Origin: JAZNQL01 sp045531205
GTDB taxonomy: Bacteria > Bacillota > Clostridia > UMGS1883 > UMGS1540
Reading direction: 5' to 3'
DNA: 21,420 bases
Assembly: GCA_045531205.1 (NCBI GenBank)
Contig: JAZSDN010000101.1
Coordinates: 1-21,420 of the forward strand
This document shows, in pieces, positions 15,757-21,420 of the stretch (positions are counted from its first letter, which is position 1; every line of letters starts with the position of its first letter). Both the position numbers and the translations under genes were made by a program. The notes under the pieces were generated by a model. It was not told where the DNA came from. It was given only the letters and a program-made list of their open reading frames with translations, and did not search any database.

Positions 15757-16431
15757 ATGCACGAACACGAAGGACACAGAGAACGAATGAAACAACGCTT
15801 TTTAAAAAGCGGGCTTGAAAATATGGCACCACACGAAGTGCTGGAGATGCTTCTTTTTTATACAAACGCAAGACGCGATACAAACCCTCTTGGACACGCC
15901 CTGATTTCTGAATTCGGAAGCGTGGCAAATGTACTTGATGCCGATATCGAACATCTTTGTTCTGTAAAAGGTATAGGCGAAAATACAGCTATATTTATAA
16001 AATTCATTTCACAGCTTAACAATTACTATTCAAAGAGTAAATGGAAAGAAAGACCGCGTCTTTTAAATGTAACCGAGGTAGGCACTTATCTTGTTGATTA
16101 TATAGGCGACAAAACAACAGAAGGCTTTTATGTTGTATGCTTTGACGTTTCCAAAAAAGTAATAATAACCGAAAAAGTATCAGAAGGATCAATAGCAAAA
16201 ATACCTGTTGACCCAAGAAAAGTAGTAGCCACAGCATTAAAACACCGTGCGTCAAGCGTTGTTTTGGCACATAATCACCCGTCTGGAACATTACATCCTT
16301 CAAACGAGGATATGATGCTAACCAAAAAGCTATGTCAGGCACTTGAGAGCATAGATATCGAAGTAACAGACCATATAATAGTAGCGGCAAGATCGTTTGT
16401 AAGTTTATCAGAAAGAGGACTTATGCCGTAA
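15757..16431 (+). CDS. radC: RadC-family JAB/MPN-domain protein
   Basis: 224 residues, the usual RadC length; AAAGGAG ribosome site 8 bases before ATG. Residues about 25-85 are the helix-hairpin-helix part (FGSVANVLDADIEHLCSVKGIG), a likely DNA-binding element. Residues about 100-222 are the JAB/MPN metalloprotease-like domain with the JAMM residues His172, His174 and Asp185 (VLAHNHPSG, then SNED). Despite the historical name, a role in DNA repair is not established for this family. It begins a + strand run with polA, coaE and the transglycosylase gene; the polA start is 21 bases after its stop. Confidence 0.92.
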   Translation: MHEHEGHRERMKQRFLKSGLENMAPHEVLEMLLFYTNARRDTNPLGHALISEFGSVANVLDADIEHLCSVKGIGENTAIFIKFISQLNNYYSKSKWKERPRLLNVTEVGTYLVDYIGDKTTEGFYVVCFDVSKKVIITEKVSEGSIAKIPVDPRKVVATALKHRASSVVLAHNHPSGTLHPSNEDMMLTKKLCQALESIDIEVTDHIIVAARSFVSLSERGLMP

Positions 16432-16452
16432 TAAGCAAGGAAGGTTTTTAAA

Positions 16453-18963
16453 TTGAAAAAAATTCTGGTAGTTGACGGTAACAGTATAATAAACCGTGCA
16501 TTTTACGCAATAAGAAATATGACCGCACCAAACGGTCTTTCAACCAACGGCATTTTCGGATTTTTAAATATATTCTTCAAGAATATGGAAGAGCTTTCGC
16601 CCGACGGAGTAGCCGTAACATTTGACCTTCGAGCTAAAACCTTCCGTCATAAGGAGTATGAGCTTTATAAGGCAAACCGCCACGGAATGCCCGATGAACT
16701 TGCAGAGCAAATGCCTGTTTTAAAGGACATCTTGCGTGCAATGAACGTCGCAATTTTAGAAATCGAAGGATACGAAGCTGATGATGTAATTGGCACCGTA
16801 GCAAAAAGATGCGAAAAAGAAGACTATGAGTGCTATATAGTAACAGGCGATAAAGATGACCTGCAGCTTGCAAGCGAGAAGACAAAAATACTTCTTACAA
16901 CTACAGCAAAAGGACAAACCACCACAACTATTTATACCGATAAAGAAGTAATAGAGCGTTACGGTGTAACCCCATTGCAGTTTATAGATATAAAAGGTCT
17001 TATGGGAGATACTTCGGATAATATTCCCGGTGTACCCGGCATAGGCGAAAAAACAGCTATGAGCCTTATAAGTGAATACGGCTCAATAGACAATCTCTAT
17101 AAAAACCTTGATAACGGCAAAATAAAAGGTGCAACCTTAACAAAACTTCGTGAAGGACAGGAAAGTGCAATATTAAGCCGTCATCTTGCAACCATAGTTT
17201 GCGATGTTCCAATAGAATTTGAGCTTTCTGATTTGGAAGTAAAACCCTATAACACCGAAGAACTTGCAAAACTTTTCGAAAACTTGCAGTTTAAAAGCTT
17301 TTTAAAAAAGCTTGATATTTCGGTTTCAAAAGAAGAACTCACAGCCGAAAAAACAGAAATAACCGAAGATATATTACAAAACATTATATCGTCAAAAGAA
17401 ATGAACTATTATTTCGATAATGAAGAAATAACAGTATTTTTTGATGAAAAAATATACTTCGGTGCTCCCGAGAAATTTGCAAAAGCAATACAAAACGAAG
17501 AAGTAAAAAAAATAACACACGACGCAAAAAATCATATAATATATTTTGCTGAAATTGGCATAGAATATAAAGCCCTCGCATTTGATACTGCAATAGCAGC
17601 ATATATATTAGACCCTGCAAGAGCAAAATATGTGTATTCAGAGATTTGCGAAAAATATCTTGGGAAAACAGCACAATCAGGCTTTGAAGCACTTTTGGTA
17701 AACGAGCTTTATAATGCCCTTAATAAAGAACTGAAAGAAAACGAACAGGAAAAACTTTATTACGAAATAGAGCTTCCCTTAGTAGAAATCCTTGCCAAAA
17801 TGCAAATGACAGGATTTTTGGCAGACAAACAAAAACTTGAGGAACTTTCAAAAGAATATAGCAAAGATTTGCAAAGCCTTGAAACTGCAATTTATATGCA
17901 GTCTGGGGAAACCTTTAATATAAATTCCCCAAAACAACTTGGCGAAGTTTTGTTCGAAAAAATGGGATTACCCCCTGTAAAGAAAAACAAATCAGGCTAT
18001 TCAACCGATGCCGATGTTATGAAAAAGCTTGCAGACAAACATCCCATAATCAACGATATACTTGATTACAGAGCGTTGAGTAAATTAAAATCCACTTATG
18101 CTGACGGACTGCAGGAAGTAATAGGAGAAGATGGCAGAATACACTCTTCCTTTAATCAAACTGTAACAACCACAGGCAGAATAAGTTCAAACGAGCCTAA
18201 TATGCAGAATATCCCCGTAAAAACCGAACTTGGCAGAGAACTTCGAAGAGTATTTATAGCACAAGATGAATATGTTTTAATAGATGCCGACTATTCGCAA
18301 ATAGAACTTAGAGTTCTGGCACACATGTCGGGCGACAAAAAAATGCAGGATGCGTTTTTATCCGATCAGGATATCCATACCCGCACCGCAGCAGAAGTAT
18401 TCGGTGTTGCAGAGTTTATGGTAACACCCGAAATGCGTTCCCGTGCCAAAGCAGTTAATTTTGGCATTGTGTACGGCATAGGCGACTTTACCTTGGGAGA
18501 AAACCTGGGAATAAGCAGAAAACAAGCCAAAGAGTATATCGAAAACTATTTAAAAACATACTCTGATGTAGACCGCTTTATGAAAGAAACGGTAGAAGAA
18601 GCACATAAAACAGGCTATGTAAAAACTCTGCTTGACCGTAGACGCTATATTCCTGAAATACTTTCAAGTAAATACCTTCTACGTTCATTTGGAGAACGTG
18701 CGGCACAAAATGCACCCATACAGGGCAGTGCGGCAGATATAATAAAAATAGCCATGATACGGGTTTATGAAGCATTAAAGAAAGAAGCACCAAAATCCCG
18801 ACTTATATTGCAGGTGCATGACGAACTTATAGTTGAAGCACATATTTCAGAAAAAGAAAAAGTACGTGAAATAATAAAGCGAGAAATGGAAAATGCATAT
18901 CCTATGTCAGTACCCTTAAAAGTTGATATAGGAGAAGGAAAGAGTTGGTATGATGCAAAATAA
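16453..18963 (+). CDS. polA: DNA polymerase I
   Basis: 836 residues from TTG 16453 with AAGGAAGG (16437-16444) 8 bases upstream. Residues 1-290 are the 5' nuclease domain (GYEADDVIGT, TGDKDDLQL, GDTSDNIPGVPGIGEKTA). About 300-465 is the 3'-5' exonuclease fold, but the Asp-x-Glu of the first exonuclease motif is replaced (NYYFDNEEIT), so proofreading is probably absent, as in many Bacillota enzymes. The polymerase domain has TTTGRISSNEPNMQNIP, motif A DADYSQIE (Asp613), the O-helix RSRAKAVNFGIVYG (Arg662, Lys666, Tyr674) and motif C QVHDE (Asp790); spacing between the catalytic Asp residues equals that in the E. coli enzyme (177). It repairs gaps and removes Okazaki primers. It overlaps coaE by 14 bases. 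Confidence 0.95.
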   Translation: MKKILVVDGNSIINRAFYAIRNMTAPNGLSTNGIFGFLNIFFKNMEELSPDGVAVTFDLRAKTFRHKEYELYKANRHGMPDELAEQMPVLKDILRAMNVAILEIEGYEADDVIGTVAKRCEKEDYECYIVTGDKDDLQLASEKTKILLTTTAKGQTTTTIYTDKEVIERYGVTPLQFIDIKGLMGDTSDNIPGVPGIGEKTAMSLISEYGSIDNLYKNLDNGKIKGATLTKLREGQESAILSRHLATIVCDVPIEFELSDLEVKPYNTEELAKLFENLQFKSFLKKLDISVSKEELTAEKTEITEDILQNIISSKEMNYYFDNEEITVFFDEKIYFGAPEKFAKAIQNEEVKKITHDAKNHIIYFAEIGIEYKALAFDTAIAAYILDPARAKYVYSEICEKYLGKTAQSGFEALLVNELYNALNKELKENEQEKLYYEIELPLVEILAKMQMTGFLADKQKLEELSKEYSKDLQSLETAIYMQSGETFNINSPKQLGEVLFEKMGLPPVKKNKSGYSTDADVMKKLADKHPIINDILDYRALSKLKSTYADGLQEVIGEDGRIHSSFNQTVTTTGRISSNEPNMQNIPVKTELGRELRRVFIAQDEYVLIDADYSQIELRVLAHMSGDKKMQDAFLSDQDIHTRTAAEVFGVAEFMVTPEMRSRAKAVNFGIVYGIGDFTLGENLGISRKQAKEYIENYLKTYSDVDRFMKETVEEAHKTGYVKTLLDRRRYIPEILSSKYLLRSFGERAAQNAPIQGSAADIIKIAMIRVYEALKKEAPKSRLILQVHDELIVEAHISEKEKVREIIKREMENAYPMSVPLKVDIGEGKSWYDAK

Positions 18964-19519
18964 AAAAGTTATATGGCTCACAGGCGGAAGCGGAAGCGGA
19001 AAAAGTATGGTTGCAAAGTTTTTTAAAGAACGCGGCTGTACAATAATAGACGCAGACCTTATATCCCGCCAGATAATGAAAAAAGGCACACCCGCATATA
19101 AAGAAACTGTAAAAGCTTTTGGCGAGGATATACTTTTCCCTGATGGCGAAATCAACAGAAGAGGACTTGGCGGAATAATTTTTGAAGACTCTGAAAAAAG
19201 AGCCATTTTAAACGAAATAACACATAAGTATATACGCGACGAAATAATACGTCAAAGCGTAGGTAATGGGGTATTTGTTGTAGACGCACCTTTGCCCGAT
19301 TTTGGCGTCCCCTGTGATATGACAATAGTAGTCCGTTCCGATAGGGAAACACGTATAGAGCGTATAATGGAAAGAGATAATATCGACAGAAAGTATGCCG
19401 AAAACAGAATTGACTCGCAACCTCTTGATGAAGAGTACGAACGCTTTGCCGATATAATCATAAATAATTCGGGCGATCCCGAACAACTAAAAAAACAAGT
19501 CGAGCAGGTGGAACTTTGA
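18950..19519 (+). CDS. coaE: Dephospho-CoA kinase
   Basis: 189 residues, slightly shorter than usual. It phosphorylates the 3'-hydroxyl of dephospho-CoA in the last step of CoA synthesis. P-loop GGSGSGKS at residues 12-19, the IIDADLISRQ segment, a VVDAPLPDFG segment in place of the usual D-x-PLLFE, and the lid-region RETRIERIMERDN. Two adjacent ATG codons (18950 and 18953) are possible starts; the GGAGAAGGAAAG stretch inside polA serves as ribosome site. The start overlaps the end of polA and the stop overlaps the next start (TTGA), so expression is coupled. The polA-coaE order is common in Clostridia and supports the call. Confidence 0.9.
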   Translation: MMQNKKVIWLTGGSGSGKSMVAKFFKERGCTIIDADLISRQIMKKGTPAYKETVKAFGEDILFPDGEINRRGLGGIIFEDSEKRAILNEITHKYIRDEIIRQSVGNGVFVVDAPLPDFGVPCDMTIVVRSDRETRIERIMERDNIDRKYAENRIDSQPLDEEYERFADIIINNSGDPEQLKKQVEQVEL

Positions 19520-20070
19520 AAAAACTTATAAGGTTTATAATTTTCTTACTTATATTGATAATAGCATTAAAAACCTTTCTTAATCTTTTTCCCTTAAATT
19601 ACCGTGAAGTTTTGGATACAGCGGCAAATAAATACGGAATAGATAACACTCTTTTTGCAGCCCTTGTAAAAACAGAAAGCAATTTTAACGAAAAGGCGGT
19701 TTCAAAAGCGGGAGCAAAAGGACTTGCACAAATCACCGACGAAACAGCCATCTGGTGTGCAAATAAAATGGGTTTAGCGGAATATGACCTTTTTAACCCT
19801 TACGATAATATTGAAATATCGGCTTTTTATTTTTCATATCTTCTCGGTCAGTTTGAAGGGGATGAAACTTTAGCTCTTGCAGCATATAACGCAGGGCAGG
19901 GCAATGTTTTAAAATGGCTTTCAAACCCACAGTATTCGCCTGACGGGAAAACATTGCAGAACATTCCGTTTGAAGAAACCGAAAAATATATTAAAAAAAT
20001 AAACTTTTATCAAAAGGTATATCAAAACATATATAAAATATCAGACTATATAAACAACCACCCGCAATAG
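19516..20070 (+). CDS. Membrane-anchored lytic transglycosylase (SLT domain)
   Basis: 184 residues, TTG start overlapping the coaE stop. Residues 5-25 form one membrane anchor. Residues about 30-180 are an SLT-type transglycosylase domain: catalytic Glu54 in LVKTESNFN, then SKAGAKGLAQIT (Ser63, Gly69, Gln72), then LALAAYNAGQGNVLKWL (Tyr124, Asn125). It would cleave peptidoglycan to 1,6-anhydro products on the outer face of the membrane. Its position after coaE is a familiar clostridial arrangement. Its TAG stop is host sequence and lies immediately before the insertion sequence, so the protein is complete even though its original downstream region has been displaced. Confidence 0.9.
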   Translation: MKKLIRFIIFLLILIIALKTFLNLFPLNYREVLDTAANKYGIDNTLFAALVKTESNFNEKAVSKAGAKGLAQITDETAIWCANKMGLAEYDLFNPYDNIEISAFYFSYLLGQFEGDETLALAAYNAGQGNVLKWLSNPQYSPDGKTLQNIPFEETEKYIKKINFYQKVYQNIYKISDYINNHPQ

Positions 20071-20096
20071 TGAAGTAGTAAAATAAAAGTAGACAC
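20071..20096 (+). repeat. IS left terminal inverted repeat
   Basis: 26 bases starting TGAAGTAGTAAAAT and ending AGTAGACAC. It matches the reverse complement of 21395-21420 at 22 of 26 positions, with mismatches at positions 5, 7, 10 and 13; the inner 13 bases are identical. Confidence 0.88.
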
Positions 20097-20125
20097 ATGT
20101 AAAACCACCATGTATCTACTTTTTT
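20085..20125 (+). terminator. Hairpin with T-run at the IS left end
   Basis: A 15-bp stem with one mismatch (20085-20099 with 20109-20123), a nine-base loop and T6 (20120-20125) followed by GTTTT. The 5' arm overlaps the inner part of the left inverted repeat. It has the form of an intrinsic terminator and may both end the polA operon and insulate the transposase frames from outside transcription. Confidence 0.7.
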
Positions 20126-20160
20126 GTTTTTGTGATAAAATAATTATGGAGGTGTTTGAG

Positions 20161-20529
20161 TTGAAAAAAGGACAAATAAAACGAATTTGGACAAAAGAAC
20201 AAAAGCTATCGATCATAAAAAGATATTATGAAGAACATGTATCTGCAGGAACTCTTGCCAAGGAATACAATGCAGACAAAGGAATGATATGTCGTTGGAT
20301 AAGGAGTTACAACCAACAAGGCGAAGCCGCCTTTGATTCGAAGTCTTACAGAAAAGGTAATCCATTTTCTGCACTACATACAAGTAAATCCTTAACAGAA
20401 AACGATAGATTGCGATTGCAATTAGCAAAATTAGAGATAGAAAATGAACGATTAAAAAAAGGATACCAAGTGAAAGGAGTTGGTGCAAACAAGGTATTCG
20501 TTACTTTAAAAGATGTGAATATGAAATAA
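20161..20529 (+). CDS. IS3-family transposase OrfA
   Basis: 122 residues from TTG 20161, which has GGAGG (20148-20152) 8 bases upstream; earlier in-frame ATG codons at 20110 and 20146 are inside the terminator hairpin or overlap the ribosome site. The N-terminal helix-turn-helix (IKRYYEEHVSAGTLAKEYN, GMICRWIRSYNQQGEAAF) is the InsJ/IS150 type that binds the inverted repeats. A Leu-rich stretch near residues 80-100 (LRLQLAKLEIENERLKK) is a likely coiled coil for oligomerisation. The frame runs past an A7 tract and ends in TAATG overlapping the OrfB start. Confidence 0.87.
   Translation: MKKGQIKRIWTKEQKLSIIKRYYEEHVSAGTLAKEYNADKGMICRWIRSYNQQGEAAFDSKSYRKGNPFSALHTSKSLTENDRLRLQLAKLEIENERLKKGYQVKGVGANKVFVTLKDVNMK
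20454..20460 (+). promoter_or_regulatory. A7 slippery site for -1 frameshift to OrfAB
   Basis: Codons TTA AAA AAA GGA in the OrfA frame form an A AAA AAA slippery heptamer. From here the -1 frame has no stop codon up to the OrfB ATG at 20529, so a shift gives one OrfAB protein of about 406 residues. A 7-bp stem (20461-20467 with 20493-20499, including one G-U pair) follows directly and may stimulate the shift, though its distance to the slip site is unusually short. Confidence 0.72.
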
Positions 20530-21380
20530 TGTTTTCTTTGAAAGATAAATATAGTGTGAAATTTTTATGCAAGATAATGTCGGTTAACCGTTCCGGTTAT
20601 TACAAATGGTTGGCACGAAAGGATAAGCCAAATAGATATGAGCAAGACAGAGCAATTTTAACAGAATTGTTATTAGAGCAACACAAGAAGCATAAAACAA
20701 AGGGTTATCATTATCTTGCGAGATTAGTTCGTAACGAAACCGGATGGCTATTTTCGGACAACCTTGCTCATAAATGTTGTAAGTTAGCAGGAATCCGTTC
20801 TAAAACAAACCGAGGAAGAAAATACGCAGGAAAAGAGCACATTAAATTTCCTAATACGATCAAGGGTAATTGGAAAACAACGAAACCATTAGAAATTGTT
20901 GTATCAGATATGACATGCTTTAGGCATAAAGGACTTCGTTGGGAATGGACATATATGTTAGATGTGTATAATAACGAGATAATAGCAAGCTCTGTAACTA
21001 ACAAAATCGGCAGCAGTTTACCGTATTATCACTGCTTGAATAAGTTAATAGAAAAAACAAAAGAGCAGAGCTACCCAGTCACTTTGCACACAGACCAAGG
21101 CAGTGTCTACTCTTCATCGGGTTTCTACCAAACCCATAAATATTATAGCAACATCAGGCGTTCTATGTCAAGAGCAGGAACTCCAACCGACAACCCAATA
21201 ATAGAGTCCTTGAACGGATGGATAAAAGAAGAAATGAAAATTGATTTTGATTTAAAATCGGTTGAGAACATACCATCATTCATTGAAAACTATGTTCATT
21301 ACTTTAATAACGAAAGATTATCATACAAATTAAATTACAAAACCCCTGTTCAATATAGAGTTGAACAAGGGTTTGCATAA
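20529..21380 (+). CDS. IS3-family transposase OrfB (DDE integrase core)
   Basis: 283 residues from ATG 20529, overlapping the OrfA stop by one base. The N-terminal part contains an HTH_21-like segment (SVNRSGYYKWLARKDKP, KGYHYLARLVRNE). The rve core carries the catalytic triad Asp127 (EIVVSDMTC), Asp189 (TLHTDQGS) and Glu226 (NPIIESLNG), with the SMSRAG and YNFNERLSYKLNYKTPVQY-like C-terminal signatures of the family (here HYFNNERLSYKL and KTPVQY). No good ribosome site precedes the ATG, so it is probably made by coupling to OrfA and as the OrfAB fusion. All catalytic residues and termini are intact, so the element may be active. Confidence 0.9.
   Translation: MFSLKDKYSVKFLCKIMSVNRSGYYKWLARKDKPNRYEQDRAILTELLLEQHKKHKTKGYHYLARLVRNETGWLFSDNLAHKCCKLAGIRSKTNRGRKYAGKEHIKFPNTIKGNWKTTKPLEIVVSDMTCFRHKGLRWEWTYMLDVYNNEIIASSVTNKIGSSLPYYHCLNKLIEKTKEQSYPVTLHTDQGSVYSSSGFYQTHKYYSNIRRSMSRAGTPTDNPIIESLNGWIKEEMKIDFDLKSVENIPSFIENYVHYFNNERLSYKLNYKTPVQYRVEQGFA
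21340..21374 (+). other. Hairpin at the 3' end of OrfB
   Basis: A 14-bp stem with one mismatch (21340-21353 with 21361-21374) around the loop TATAGAG, covering the last codons of OrfB. No T-run follows immediately. It could protect the transposase mRNA 3' end or block inward transcription. Confidence 0.4.
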
Positions 21381-21394
21381 TCCGTGGTTTTTTA

Positions 21395-21420
21395 GTGTCT
21401 ACTTTTACTTGACAAGTTCA
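21395..21420 (-). repeat. IS right terminal inverted repeat
   Basis: Reverse complement begins TGAACTTGTCAAGT and ends AGTAGACAC, matching the left repeat at 22 of 26 positions. It ends exactly at the last base of the window. Confidence 0.88.

Larger units (their letters stand above)
20071..21420 (+). mobile_element. Complete IS3-family (IS150-like) insertion sequence
   Basis: 1350 bases bounded by imperfect 26-bp inverted repeats that both begin with TGAA. It carries two overlapping frames in the IS3 arrangement: a helix-turn-helix OrfA and a DDE OrfB in the -1 frame. Length, organisation and termini all fit. The left end touches the stop codon of the transglycosylase gene and the right end is the last base of the window, so target-site duplication cannot be seen; if one of 3-5 bases exists, the sequence after 21420 should start with the end of AATAG. 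Confidence 0.9.

Noticed and set aside
20112..20141. Transposase promoter with TGaTAAAAT (20133-20141)
   Set aside because: An extended -10 is visible, but no convincing -35 box is present at the right distance and part of the region is inside the hairpin, so it is not listed as a feature.
20110..20160. Upstream ATG starts for OrfA at 20110 and 20146
   Set aside because: The first is in the loop and 3' arm of the terminator hairpin; the second overlaps GGAGG. TTG 20161 is correctly spaced.

Overview
The window is AT-rich DNA from a Gram-positive, low-GC bacterium, most likely a member of the Clostridia. The reasons are: AGGAGG-type ribosome sites before nearly every gene, frequent TTG starts, S-layer homology (SLH) proteins, cohesin-like repeats, a DNA polymerase I with a degenerate proofreading domain, and the polA-coaE-lytic transglycosylase gene order. 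No species can be named from the sequence alone. No rRNA, tRNA or CRISPR array was seen. Coding density is high and no gene-free stretch reaches 300 bases.

Region 1 (1-7807) is a cell-surface operon of three SLH proteins on the + strand. The first is cut by the left window edge. It carries one partial and six complete cohesin-like modules of about 145 residues, then MBG-like repeats, then three SLH motifs. The second is a small secreted protein with one cohesin-like module and three SLH motifs. The third joins an unrecognised helical domain to three SLH motifs. The layout recalls the anchoring-scaffoldin genes of cellulosome-forming Clostridia, but no dockerin lies in the window. Very similar repeat units point to recent duplication or gene conversion.

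Region 2 (7761-14500) looks accessory and metabolic. A cytoplasmic GH36-type alpha-galactosidase gene appears to have a promoter whose -10 box sits in the loop of the preceding terminator. An AraC-family regulator on the - strand converges on it. The regulator is divergent from a four-gene + strand operon: a phosphotriesterase-family hydrolase, an M24 (creatinase/prolidase-fold) protein that has lost metal ligands, and two tandem paralogues of a family I do not recognise that look like TIM-barrel enzymes. A perfect 14-bp palindrome lies in the divergent promoter region. The regulator probably controls the four-gene operon, but the substrate is unknown.

Region 3 (14508-20070) is housekeeping: rodA on the - strand, then divergent radC, polA, coaE and a membrane-anchored lytic transglycosylase in a tight + strand run.

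Region 4 (20071-21420) is a complete IS3-family (IS150-like) element. Its left end abuts the stop codon of the transglycosylase gene and its right end coincides with the last base of the window. It shows 26-bp imperfect terminal inverted repeats, two overlapping reading frames and an A7 slippery site that would yield an OrfAB transposase by -1 frameshifting.
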